Assembly (NCBI RefSeq): GCF_002217355.1
Contig: NZ_MUHA01000001.1
Span: forward strand, 124,001 to 188,000
Source: Flavobacterium oncorhynchi
GTDB lineage: Bacteria > Bacteroidota > Bacteroidia > Flavobacteriales > Flavobacteriaceae
Reading direction: 5' to 3'
Length of the DNA: 64,000 nucleotides
This document shows positions 33,300-41,801 of the stretch, piece after piece; position 1 is the stretch's first letter, and every line of letters begins with the position of its first letter. The notes beneath the pieces are model-generated. The model made no database searches. It was not told where the DNA came from and saw only the letters and a list, made by a program, of their open reading frames with translations. Made by a program: the position numbers and the translations under genes.

Positions 33300-34796
33300 T
33301 TAATTATTCAATTTCAAAACTTCGGCAGTTTCTTTTCTAAGTTCTGCTAAAAGCTCTGGTTTGTCATTAAGCGTTTTTCCATAAGAAGGAATCATTTGTT
33401 TCATTTTTGCCTCCCATTCTGGTGTTTTAATTTGATTTGTAAAACATCTTCCAATCAAATCAATCATAATAGCAACTGCCGTAGATGCTCCAGGAGAAGC
33501 TCCTAACAAAACAGCTAAACTTCCGTCGTGCGTACTAATAACTTCGGTACCAAATTCTAGGACTCCACCTCCATCTTCACCTTTTTTAATAACCTGAACA
33601 CGTTGTCCCGCTTTTTCTAATTTCCAATCTTTAGAACGAGCACTTGGCAAATATTCACGAAGGGCTTTCATTCTGTCTTTCGGAGATTGACGAACTTGCT
33701 CAATTAGATATTTTGTTAAAGGAATATTATGATATCCTGCAGAAAGCATAGGAATTAAGTTGTTTGCTTTAATCGATAATGGAAGATCTAAATACGAACC
33801 ATTTTTCAAGAATCGTGTTGAGAATCCTGCAAAAGGACCAAACAACAATGCTTTTTCACCATCGATTACACGTGTATCAATATGCGGAACTGACATTGGC
33901 GGTGCTCCCACGCTTGCTTTTCCATAAACTTTAGCCTGATGTTTTGCAATAACGTCTGGATTTGTACATTTCAACCATTGTCCGCTTACTGGAAATCCTC
34001 CGTAACCTGCTCCTTCAGGAACATTTGCTTTTTCTAATAAAGGCAATGAACCTCCACCAGCTCCAATAAATACAAATTTAGTATATGCTTTTCGCTTTTG
34101 ACCTGTTGCTAAATCTGTGATTTTAATTCTCCAAGATTTATCCTCACGTTGTTTTAGTTTTTTAACCTCGTGATTGAAGTGTAAAGTAACGCCGTCTAAT
34201 TTTTCAAGATAATTAAACATGCTTCTTGTCAGCGCACCAAAATTAACATCGGTACCAATTTCCATGTGAGTAGCTGCTAATTTTTCATCAGCCGCTCTGC
34301 CTTCCATTACTAATGGCATCCATTCTTTTAACTGATTAAAATCAGTACTGAATGTCATTTCAGAAAAAATAGGATTACTTTGAAGTGCTTTAAATCTCTT
34401 TTTAAGGTATTCAACATTTTTATCTCCCCAAACAAAACTCATATGAGGAACACTTTTTATAAAATTTTCTGGAGAAGGTACTTTGTTTTGTTGTACCAAA
34501 TAAGACCAAAACTGGCGGGAAATTTCAAAAGATTCAGCAATACTAATTGCTTTTTTTGGATCAATACTTCCGTCAGCCTTTTCTGGGGTATAATTTAATT
34601 CACAAAAGGCAGAATGTCCGGTTCCTGCATTGTTCCAAGCATCGGAACTTTCGGCAGCAGCCACATCTAATCTTTCATAAATTTCAATTTTAATATCTGG
34701 TTGCAGCTCTTTTAAAATTAATCCAAGAGTTGCACTCATAATTCCAGCTCCAATAAGCACTACTTCACTATTGGAACGTATTGTATTGTCAGGCAT
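33300..34796 (-). CDS. mqo: Malate:quinone oxidoreductase
   Basis: 498 aa, FAD-dependent membrane-associated enzyme that oxidises malate to oxaloacetate and reduces quinone in the TCA cycle. The Rossmann motif is at 14-22 (LIGAGIMSA). NNAGTGHSAFCELNYTP and GAGGGSLPLLEKANVPEG are Mqo hallmarks, and the C-terminal ISTHDGSLAVLLGASPGAS closes the FAD site. The length is normal. It converges on the FUSC gene with a shared terminator and lies 125 bases downstream of ruvX on the same strand. Confidence 0.95.
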   Translation of the reverse strand: MPDNTIRSNSEVVLIGAGIMSATLGLILKELQPDIKIEIYERLDVAAAESSDAWNNAGTGHSAFCELNYTPEKADGSIDPKKAISIAESFEISRQFWSYLVQQNKVPSPENFIKSVPHMSFVWGDKNVEYLKKRFKALQSNPIFSEMTFSTDFNQLKEWMPLVMEGRAADEKLAATHMEIGTDVNFGALTRSMFNYLEKLDGVTLHFNHEVKKLKQREDKSWRIKITDLATGQKRKAYTKFVFIGAGGGSLPLLEKANVPEGAGYGGFPVSGQWLKCTNPDVIAKHQAKVYGKASVGAPPMSVPHIDTRVIDGEKALLFGPFAGFSTRFLKNGSYLDLPLSIKANNLIPMLSAGYHNIPLTKYLIEQVRQSPKDRMKALREYLPSARSKDWKLEKAGQRVQVIKKGEDGGGVLEFGTEVISTHDGSLAVLLGASPGASTAVAIMIDLIGRCFTNQIKTPEWEAKMKQMIPSYGKTLNDKPELLAELRKETAEVLKLNN

Positions 34797-34921
34797 AACA
34801 GTAATTTGTTTTTAAAGTGCAAAGGTACCTTTTTCAATCGCAAAAAAAAACTAATTTTTACATGATAAAAGTTAGAAAATTATAAATTTTTCCAAAAATG
34901 TAAAATTAATCAGAAATAAAC

Positions 34922-35338
34922 CTAAAAACGCTTTGAAGAAAGATAATCCTGAAGCATAATTGTTGCCGAAATCTCATCAATTAAACCTTTATTCTGCCTT
35001 TGCTTTTTACTCAATCCACTGTCGATCATGGTCTGGAATGCCATTTTTGAAGTAAATCGTTCGTCAACACGAATTACCTTCATTTCTGGAAAAATATTTG
35101 AAAAGTGAGTCACAAAACCTTTAATTATCGATGCGCTTTGAGATGGTTCGCCGTTCATTTGTTTTGGCTCGCCTATTAAAACTGCTTCTACTTTTTCTTT
35201 AGCGAAATAATCTTTTAGAAAATCAATTAAAGTATGAGTTGGAATTGTAGTTAATCCTGATGCAATAATCTGCATTTCGTCAGTAACAGCAATTCCTGTA
35301 CGTTTTTGTCCGTAATCTAATGAGAGAATTCTAGGCAT
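34922..35338 (-). CDS. ruvX: Putative pre-16S rRNA nuclease RuvX/YqgF
   Basis: 138 aa from the ATG at 35338 (MPRILSLDYGQKRTGIAVTD). The RNase H-like fold is seen in the D8-containing first strand, LIGEPKQMNGEPS and VDERFTSKMA, with a final DEISATIMLQDYL helix. These match the YqgF family, which trims the 5' end of 16S rRNA. An upstream in-frame Met would add 96 residues of Lys/Arg-rich sequence read through a terminator and the PAS gene, which is implausible. The gene lies between the PAS protein terminator and mqo. Confidence 0.9.
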   Translation of the reverse strand: MPRILSLDYGQKRTGIAVTDEMQIIASGLTTIPTHTLIDFLKDYFAKEKVEAVLIGEPKQMNGEPSQSASIIKGFVTHFSNIFPEMKVIRVDERFTSKMAFQTMIDSGLSKKQRQNKGLIDEISATIMLQDYLSSKRF

Positions 35339-35456
35339 ATTATCTAAATTTTGTAAACGATAATTAAAAAAGAAACTTTTGAAGAAAATGCAAATATAAC
35401 CTTTTACAAGCCTTTTAACTTTAACCTTCCTATCAAAATTATTTACCAATAAAAAA

Positions 35457-35481
35457 TCCGTTCTGAAAAACTCAGAACGGA
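35457..35481 (-). terminator. Terminator after the PAS gene
   Basis: TCCGTTCTGA (35457-35466) pairs perfectly with TCAGAACGGA (35472-35481). On the minus strand it is followed by six T. Confidence 0.9.
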
Positions 35482-35516
35482 CCTCACCAAAAATATTTAA
35501 AACTAAAAAAATATAT

Positions 35517-36158
35517 CTATCTATTAAACAGTCTTCTAAAAAAGCCTCTTTCTTCCTCTTCCTCCTCGTCTTCTTTTTCTTTCTCTTCGTAATTCGCAAA
35601 CTTAGATTGTGTTTTTTCATGCTCATATATCAACTCTTTTATATACTCTACATAAGTTCTCTTTTTTTCCTCTAGAAATCCAATTAAATATTTCTCACTG
35701 TATTCAACACCACTTGCAGCTTCTATTTGCAGCAGTTTTTTGTACAATGGTTCAATATGCAGTGAAATAACTTCTTGCGGAACGGCTTGTCTTCTTCCAA
35801 AATAGTTCATAATGACTCCGTTTTCATCTTTTGCAATCTCAAAATCGGTAATAACCCAGTAATAACGTCCAGATCTCGCTAAATTCTTTACAATTGCATG
35901 AAAGTTTTTTCCAGCTTTAAGATTTTCCCATAAAACTTTAAAAATGACTTTTGGCATATCTGGGTGACGAATGATATTATGCGGCTGTCCCATTAATTCG
36001 TAATCTTCATAACCAGAAACATCAACAAAAACTTCATTGGCATATTCGATAATACCAAACGCATTTGTTTTACTCATAATTACTTGTGTTTTGTCCCACG
36101 TAACCTCTTTATCTATAACTGGAATTCGATTTTGAAGTTGATTTTCTTGATTCATCAT
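35517..36158 (-). CDS. Aer-like PAS domain protein with acidic tail
   Basis: 213 aa. Residues 20-130 form a PAS domain of the Aer (aerotaxis receptor) type: GYEDYELMGQPHNIIRHPDMP, WENLKAGKNFHAIVKNLARS and YYWVITDFEIAKDENG. In Aer this domain binds FAD and senses redox state. Here no HAMP, MCP or kinase domain follows. Instead there is a helical stretch (135-185), a run of about 14 acidic residues (191-204) and a basic, aromatic end, RGFFRRLFNR, which could bind a membrane or partner. It is probably a soluble redox or energy-state sensor passing its signal by protein contact. Confidence 0.8.
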   Translation of the reverse strand: MMNQENQLQNRIPVIDKEVTWDKTQVIMSKTNAFGIIEYANEVFVDVSGYEDYELMGQPHNIIRHPDMPKVIFKVLWENLKAGKNFHAIVKNLARSGRYYWVITDFEIAKDENGVIMNYFGRRQAVPQEVISLHIEPLYKKLLQIEAASGVEYSEKYLIGFLEEKKRTYVEYIKELIYEHEKTQSKFANYEEKEKEDEEEEEERGFFRRLFNR

Positions 36159-36397
36159 TTTTCTGCTTATATTATTTGTTTTGGATTGTACGCTTAATTT
36201 CCTTACAAAATTGCTCTGGAATTATGTCGCGAAATTAGACAGAAGAAAAAAAGCAAAATCTGATTTTTGTCATATTTTGATATTAAAAAAACTTTTAGCG
36301 GCTCTTAATTTCAATTTTTATCTTATTACTTTTTTATTATTTATCAAAATACAAACAAAAAGTTAAATATATAACATCTTCAAAAGGCTTTCTCTTT

Positions 36398-36426
36398 TTT
36401 GCATTTGCCCAAATACCTTATCTTTG
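36398..36426 (+). promoter_or_regulatory. Promoter of dapD
   Basis: TTTG (36398-36401), 17-base spacer, TATCTTTG (36419-36426). Transcription would start near 36431, close to the ATG at 36443. Confidence 0.65.
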
Positions 36427-36442
36427 CCAAAAATTAAACACT

Positions 36443-37258
36443 ATGAATTCTTTACAGACTATAATTGAACAAGCTTGGGAAAACAGAGCTTTATTACAAG
36501 AAACTACAACAACTGATGCTATTAGAGAAGTTATCGAATTAGTTGACGCTGGAAAATTACGTGTTGCTGAACCAGTTGGCGATAAATGGCAGGTAAACGA
36601 ATGGGTAAAAAAAGCTGTTGTAATGTATTTCCCAATTCAAAAAATGGAAACATGGGAGTCTGGTATTTTTGAATACCACGACAAAATGTTACTAAAGAGA
36701 AATTATGCTGAAAAAGGAATTCGTGTAGTACCAAATGCTGTTGCACGTTACGGAGCTTACATTTCGAGCGGTGTAATCTTAATGCCAAGTTATGTAAATA
36801 TTGGTGCTTATGTAGATGAAGGAACTATGGTAGATACTTGGGCAACTGTTGGAAGCTGTGCTCAAATTGGTAAAAACGTTCACTTAAGCGGTGGTGTTGG
36901 TATTGGTGGTGTTCTTGAACCATTGCAAGCTGCTCCGGTTATTATTGAAGACGGTGCTTTTATTGGTTCTCGTTGTATTGTTGTCGAAGGAGTTCACGTA
37001 GGTAAAGAAGCGGTTCTTGGCGCTAATGTGTGTTTAACTGCTTCAACAAAAATTATCGACGTTACTGGTGATGAGCCTGTTGAAATGAAAGGTTTTGTTC
37101 CTGCACGTTCAGTAGTAATTCCTGGAAGTTATACTAAAAAGTTTGCTGCCGGAGAATTTCAAGTTCCATGTGCCTTAATCATTGGTATTCGTAAACCTTC
37201 TACAGATTTAAAAACTTCACTAAACAATGCACTTCGTGAATACGATGTTGCTGTTTAA
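36443..37258 (+). CDS. dapD: 2,3,4,5-tetrahydropyridine-2,6-dicarboxylate N-succinyltransferase
   Basis: 271 aa. An N-terminal helical domain (1-100) is followed by a left-handed beta-helix of hexapeptide repeats, with MVDTWATVGSCAQIGKNVHL and GGVGIGGVLEPLQAAPVIIE typical of DapD. The C-terminus has VPCALIIGIRKPST. The enzyme transfers succinyl from succinyl-CoA in lysine and diaminopimelate synthesis, feeding peptidoglycan. It has a good promoter and a shared bidirectional terminator at its end. The alternative N-acetyltransferase DapH is shorter and lacks this N-terminal domain. Confidence 0.95.
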   Translation: MNSLQTIIEQAWENRALLQETTTTDAIREVIELVDAGKLRVAEPVGDKWQVNEWVKKAVVMYFPIQKMETWESGIFEYHDKMLLKRNYAEKGIRVVPNAVARYGAYISSGVILMPSYVNIGAYVDEGTMVDTWATVGSCAQIGKNVHLSGGVGIGGVLEPLQAAPVIIEDGAFIGSRCIVVEGVHVGKEAVLGANVCLTASTKIIDVTGDEPVEMKGFVPARSVVIPGSYTKKFAAGEFQVPCALIIGIRKPSTDLKTSLNNALREYDVAV

Positions 37259-37275
37259 TTTACAGTTTTACAAAT

Positions 37276-37316
37276 AAAAAAAGGAATGAGTTTTAAAAAT
37301 TCATTCCTTTTTTTAT
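37276..37316. terminator. Bidirectional terminator between dapD and the GT2 gene
   Basis: AAAAAAAGGAATGA (37276-37289) pairs with TCATTCCTTTTTTT (37301-37314). Confidence 0.9.
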
Positions 37317-37318
37317 AC

Positions 37319-38077
37319 CTATTTCTGTTTCTTATTTGCTTCCTGAAGCTTCAAAAGCTTAGCATATTTCATATAGGAAAAAAAGCTCTGAATCATTGCA
37401 AATGTAAGACCATCCAAGCCATTCAAAAAGCCTTTTTTAAAAAAGTAGCATCTTATAAAAGCTACCAAACCGTTTAATATTGGTTTAAAACTATTAACTT
37501 TTTTATTCTGTTCAAAAAGCTGCTGCGCGTGCCAAGTCGAATATAAATTTTTCTTCCTGATAAGCTGATCAAAATCCTCCCATGCATAATGGTGAACGTG
37601 AACTTTTAAATGGATTTTATTGTTTCCTGAAACCTTTTGATGAACACTGTCTTTTGATGGAGATGCAGTTTTTTTATTAAAAAAACGCGACGTTTTATCA
37701 GGATACCAGCCAGAAAAATTTATTAACTTATTTCCCAAATAGTTATAAAGACTAAAGGCATAAACATCAAAATGCTGATCTTCATATTTTCTAGATAGTA
37801 TAAATTTCTCAGCATCTTCTGCCAAAATTTCATCAGCATCCAGATTTAAAATCCAGTCGTTTTTACAATAAGGCAGTCCATGAATTCTTTGAGGCCCATC
37901 GCCTAAAAAAGCTTGCGAGATAACTTTAGCCCCTTTTTCTTCTGCAATTTTAACCGTATTATCAACACTTAATGAATCTATAACAATTACTTCATCACAA
38001 ATTCTAAACAAAGCATCAATACATTTACCTATACTCTTTTCTTCATTATAGGTAATTACTAACCCACTAATTTCCAT
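37319..38077 (-). CDS. Family 2 glycosyltransferase, WaaE/KdtX-like (copy 1)
   Basis: 252 aa. The GT-A core opens MEISGLVITYNEEKSIGKCI with VIVIDSLSVDNT, and the metal/nucleotide DxD is at 80-82 (NLDADE). FSGWYPDKTSRFFNK is the typical segment of the LPS-core WaaE-like group. There is no membrane helix apart from amphipathic C-terminal segments. It probably adds a sugar to the lipooligosaccharide core. A close paralogue is at 39071; the two share their whole length, including YCKNDWILNLDADE and AFIRCYFFKKG. It lies 5 bases downstream of the deacetylase gene, hence in an operon with it. Confidence 0.85.
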   Translation of the reverse strand: MEISGLVITYNEEKSIGKCIDALFRICDEVIVIDSLSVDNTVKIAEEKGAKVISQAFLGDGPQRIHGLPYCKNDWILNLDADEILAEDAEKFILSRKYEDQHFDVYAFSLYNYLGNKLINFSGWYPDKTSRFFNKKTASPSKDSVHQKVSGNNKIHLKVHVHHYAWEDFDQLIRKKNLYSTWHAQQLFEQNKKVNSFKPILNGLVAFIRCYFFKKGFLNGLDGLTFAMIQSFFSYMKYAKLLKLQEANKKQK

Positions 38078-38082
38078 ATTTC

Positions 38083-38796
38083 CTAAAAAATCTTAAGCTT
38101 TCCTATTTTCAGTTTTAATCTAAATTTCAACAAACTATCTTCTCCTTTTATATCTATTCTTTTTACCAAATAGTTGTTTTTAAAAGGAAATTTATTCACC
38201 CTGTTCCCTATTCGCAAACCATATTTGATACCATTATCGCGCATTATTCTTTCAAAAACAGCAAATTGCGCGTCTTTCTTAGCATAATTCCCAAAAGGAT
38301 ATGCTAAAACAGGCTTTATATCTAATTGATTTTCAAGTATAAAATTATTCGATTTAATAAAATCAGCTTCCAGTTCCTCTTTAGATAACGAACTGTATTT
38401 TTTATGCTCAAAAGAATGATACCCCAACTCAATAAGATTACGGTCTAATCCTCTTAATTGTTCGGCACTCATTATCTTTTCTTTTCCTTCTATCCAATAA
38501 TCAAAATTTCCAACGTAAGTAAAAGGTATAAAAAAAGAAGCTTTTAATTGGTATTTTTCAAGCAAAGGCACAGCATATAAGAGCTGGCATTCGGTAACAT
38601 CATCAAAAGTAATAATAATGCTTTTTGGAGGAAGTTCTTTTAAATTGTCTAAATCTTTAAAATGATATGTTGTGTAATTATTATCGGAAAGAAACTTAAA
38701 CTGCTCCTCCAACTTTGACACAGAAATACATAAATCCAAAGATTTCGCATCATCTTGATCAACATTATGGTACATTAAAATGGGCAGCTTCGACAT
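38083..38796 (-). CDS. Polysaccharide deacetylase (NodB-like) family protein
   Basis: 237 aa with a short N-terminus (LPILMYHNVDQ) and the NodB fold: TFDDVTE near 79-85 with the metal and catalytic aspartates, YHSFEHKKYSSLS with the metal histidines and VLAYPFGNYA. There is no signal peptide, so a cytoplasmic role on a lipid-linked or nucleotide sugar intermediate is likelier than cell-wall modification. Position among glycosyltransferases supports N- or O-deacetylation of an envelope glycan. Its stop codon is 5 bases before the GT2 start. Confidence 0.82.
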   Translation of the reverse strand: MSKLPILMYHNVDQDDAKSLDLCISVSKLEEQFKFLSDNNYTTYHFKDLDNLKELPPKSIIITFDDVTECQLLYAVPLLEKYQLKASFFIPFTYVGNFDYWIEGKEKIMSAEQLRGLDRNLIELGYHSFEHKKYSSLSKEELEADFIKSNNFILENQLDIKPVLAYPFGNYAKKDAQFAVFERIMRDNGIKYGLRIGNRVNKFPFKNNYLVKRIDIKGEDSLLKFRLKLKIGKLKIF

Positions 38797-38983
38797 TTAC
38801 TTTTGATTTTTTTCGCAAAGCTAACATTAATAGTATTATTATTCACAAAAAAAATATTTCTTAACCAAAAAATAAGAAACCAACTAGTAAAACAATACAA
38901 AATCAAATAATAAACTAAGTTGATTTACAGAAGATTCCGTACATTTATAATAACTGTAAACCTGATTTTTATAAACAAAAAAA

Positions 38984-39004
38984 GCAGACATTGAAATTGT
39001 CTGC
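38984..39004 (-). terminator. Terminator after the second GT2 gene
   Basis: GCAGACA (38984-38990) pairs with TGTCTGC (38998-39004). On the minus strand it is followed by a run of T (A-run at about 38977-38983). Confidence 0.75.
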
Positions 39005-39070
39005 AATAAATTATAGTTAAAATATTTATAGGGCCTCTTTCTTAATAATTTTAATCTTGATGCCCCATAA

Positions 39071-39817
39071 TTATTGTTTTTTTTGAAGTTTTAAAAGCTT
39101 TGCATATTTTATATAAGAGAAAAAGCTTTGAATCATTGCAATTGTAAGCCCGTCGATACCATTAAAAATACCTTTTTTAAAGAAGTAGCATCGAATAAAC
39201 GCTACAGCGCCATTAAGAACTGGCTTAAATGTATTTATCCTTTTTCCTTGATCAAATAATTGCTGTGCATGCCAGCCAGAATATTGATTTTTTTTGGCAA
39301 TTATCTGATCTAAAGAATCCCAGCCATAATGCAAGATATGAACTGCAACTTTTTTCTCATTTTGAGTAATTATTTTTTGATGCACTTTTGAATCAGAAGG
39401 ATGCGCCGTTTGTTTATTGAAAAAACGAACTTTATGATCTGGATACCATCCCGAAAAATTGATCAATTTATCAGCTAAGAAATTTTTTACCCTAAAACTA
39501 AATGCATCGTAATTTCCTTCAAGATATTTTTTATTCAGAATAAACTCTTCAGCGTCTTTATCTAAAAATTCATCCGCATCAAGATTTAAAATCCAGTCAT
39601 TTTTACAGTATGGCAAACCATGAGTACGTTGTGGGCCATCACCCAAAAAAGCCTGCTCAATAACTATTGCTCCTTTTTCTTTGGCAATTTCTACTGTACG
39701 ATCTTTACTAAAAGAATCTACAATAATTACTTCATTACAAACTTTTAATAAAGCATCAATGCATTTCCCTATGTTTTTCTCTTCATTGAAAGTAATAACT
39801 AAACCACTTATTTCCAT
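39071..39817 (-). CDS. Family 2 glycosyltransferase, WaaE/KdtX-like (copy 2)
   Basis: 248 aa from the ATG at 39817, which gives the same start (MEISGLVIT) as copy 1; an in-frame Met nine residues upstream is less likely. The DxD motif is in NLDADEFL, and FSGWYPDHKVRFFNK matches copy 1. Identity between the copies is highest in the first 85 and last 70 residues, and lower in the middle part that contacts the acceptor. This suggests duplication with a change of acceptor. The gene has its own terminator and is separated from the deacetylase by 274 bases of AT-rich DNA. Confidence 0.85.
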   Translation of the reverse strand: MEISGLVITFNEEKNIGKCIDALLKVCNEVIIVDSFSKDRTVEIAKEKGAIVIEQAFLGDGPQRTHGLPYCKNDWILNLDADEFLDKDAEEFILNKKYLEGNYDAFSFRVKNFLADKLINFSGWYPDHKVRFFNKQTAHPSDSKVHQKIITQNEKKVAVHILHYGWDSLDQIIAKKNQYSGWHAQQLFDQGKRINTFKPVLNGAVAFIRCYFFKKGIFNGIDGLTIAMIQSFFSYIKYAKLLKLQKKQ

Positions 39818-39943
39818 TCTAAGATTAAATTTGTTTAAATGCAAAGATAACTTTTACATTAGTTTTATCCTATTCTTAACGATCAGCTTGCACACATTAT
39901 AAAATAGTTTGTAATTTAGCCTCAAATTGAATTAAAGAAATAA

Positions 39944-41008
39944 ATGAAAATATTAGTCATTCAGCAAAAAAGAATTGGAGACGTATTAACGAGTACAATA
40001 ATTTGTAATAATCTAAAAACAAAATATCCAGACTCCACTATAGATTATATGTGCTACCCTAATTCTGTTGATGTTCTAAAAGAAAATCCCAATATTGACA
40101 ATGTTATTGTATTAACAAATAAGGTTAGAAAGTCAATTCCTTCCTTATTTAAATTTATTTTTCAAATTCGAAGAAAAAAATACAATGCTGTAATTGATGT
40201 ATACAGCAAATTAGAAACAAATTTAATTACGCTTTTCTCTGGAGCAAAATATAAAGTTTCCTATCATAAATGGTATTCAAGCGTTTTTTACAATCACAGT
40301 TATGAGCGTTTTGATGCTGTAAAATCAGAACACGGTCTTGCAATCGAGAATAGATTGTTACTTTTAAAGCCATTTATATCTGAAAAAATCACAGACGTAA
40401 AGCCTAAAATCTTTTTAAAAGAATCTGAAATTAATGATGCCAAAAGTCTTTTAAAAAGTCATAACATTGATACCATCAAACCCTTAATTATGTTTGGAAT
40501 TCTAGGAAGCGAGGTTTACAAAACTTATCCGCTGGAAGGAATGGCAAAAATTATTGATTTTACGGTAGCCAAAACCAATGCTTCTATCATCTTTAATTAT
40601 GTTCCAGATCAAAAAGATCTTGCTCAGGAAGTCTATAATTATTGCAGCGAGGAAACAAAAAAACACATTGCTTTTGATTTGTACTGTACTGAACTACGTT
40701 CTTTTTTAGCGCTTCTATCTCAGTGCGAAATGCTTATAGGCAATGAAGGTGGTGCGGTAAACATGGCAAAAGCACTTGAAATTCCAACGTTTTCTATATT
40801 TACACCTTCTGTTAGAAAAGAAACTTGGCAGATATTTGAAAATGAGGCAAAAAATGCTTCTATTCATTTAAAAGATTTAAAACCTGAAATTTACGAGCAG
40901 CACACAGAACAATACATAAAAGAGCATACTTTTGAATATTATGCTGAATATCCTTTGCCTTTAATGCTTGAAAAATTAGAAACTTATTTTCAAGAGTACA
41001 AAAACTGA
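39944..41008 (+). CDS. Family 9 glycosyltransferase (heptosyltransferase-like)
   Basis: 354 aa GT-B enzyme. The N-terminus MKILVIQQKRIGDVLTSTII is the classic heptosyltransferase start. The C-terminal half holds FGILGSEVYKTYPLEGMAKI and the donor-binding NEGGAVNMAKALEIPTFSIF. In Bacteroidota these often add sugars other than heptose to the lipid A core. The gene runs into the next GT2 with a 19-base gap, so the two form an operon. It is divergent from GT2 copy 2 with about 126 bases between the starts. Confidence 0.88.
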   Translation: MKILVIQQKRIGDVLTSTIICNNLKTKYPDSTIDYMCYPNSVDVLKENPNIDNVIVLTNKVRKSIPSLFKFIFQIRRKKYNAVIDVYSKLETNLITLFSGAKYKVSYHKWYSSVFYNHSYERFDAVKSEHGLAIENRLLLLKPFISEKITDVKPKIFLKESEINDAKSLLKSHNIDTIKPLIMFGILGSEVYKTYPLEGMAKIIDFTVAKTNASIIFNYVPDQKDLAQEVYNYCSEETKKHIAFDLYCTELRSFLALLSQCEMLIGNEGGAVNMAKALEIPTFSIFTPSVRKETWQIFENEAKNASIHLKDLKPEIYEQHTEQYIKEHTFEYYAEYPLPLMLEKLETYFQEYKN

Positions 41009-41027
41009 GAATACTCAGGATATCATT

Positions 41028-41801
41028 ATGCAAATTAATAACGAGCAAAAATTATCGGTTCTAATAATTACACTCAACGAGGAACGACATATAAAATCTC
41101 TGCTCGAAGATATTGATTTTGCTGATGAAATTATCGTAATCGATTCCTACAGCACTGATCAAACTATTGCTATAGTCCAATCTTTTCAGAATGTAAAATT
41201 GATTCAAAATCATTTTATAAACTATACTGCTCAACGTAATTTTGCTTTAGATCAAGCTAAAAATTCATGGGTTTTATTTATTGATGCCGATGAACGATTG
41301 ACTTCAGAATTAAAAACTGAAATTATCTCGACAATAAACAGCAATAATACTGCAAGTGCTTATTTAATATATCGAACTTTTATGTTCAAGAATAAGCCGT
41401 TAAACTTCAGCGGCTGGCAGACTGACAAGATTTTCAGGCTTTTTAAAAAATCAGATTGCAGATACAATTCTGAAAGAATGGTTCATGAAAAACTAATCGT
41501 AAATGGCACAACTTCGGTTTTAAAAAACAAAATCATTCACTTTTCTTACACTTCATATCAAGATTATAAGTCAAAAATGTATCATTATGGAATTTTGAAA
41601 GCGAATGAAAAAATAAAAAAAGGGCAAAAATCATCTTATTTTTTAATGATTTTTCACCCTTTTTATACTTTTTTATACCAATTTTTAATTCGTCTTGGCT
41701 TTCTCGACGGTATCAATGGCATTACCATTTGCTACCTAAATGCTTATAGCGTTTTTATTCGTTACAAAAAACTGCAAGAACTTACTTCTTCCAAAATTTA
41801 A
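41028..41801 (+). CDS. Family 2 glycosyltransferase, WaaE-like (copy 3)
   Basis: 257 aa. LSVLIITLNEERHIKSL opens the GT-A fold, VIDSYSTDQT follows, and DxD is at 86-88 (FIDADER). NFSGWQTDKIFRLFKKSDCRY parallels the WYPDK segment of the two other copies, but overall similarity to them is lower, so it is an older relative. It lies 19 bases after the GT9 gene. Its 3' end overlaps that of the Kdo-kinase-like gene by 20 bases on the opposite strand. The likely role is addition of one core sugar. Confidence 0.87.
   Translation: MQINNEQKLSVLIITLNEERHIKSLLEDIDFADEIIVIDSYSTDQTIAIVQSFQNVKLIQNHFINYTAQRNFALDQAKNSWVLFIDADERLTSELKTEIISTINSNNTASAYLIYRTFMFKNKPLNFSGWQTDKIFRLFKKSDCRYNSERMVHEKLIVNGTTSVLKNKIIHFSYTSYQDYKSKMYHYGILKANEKIKKGQKSSYFLMIFHPFYTFLYQFLIRLGFLDGINGITICYLNAYSVFIRYKKLQELTSSKI

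Noticed and set aside
35339-35626. A 96-residue Lys/Arg-rich N-terminal extension of RuvX
   Set aside because: It reads antisense-like sequence of the PAS gene's 3' end and crosses its terminator; RuvX homologues begin at MPRIL-type starts, giving 138 aa.
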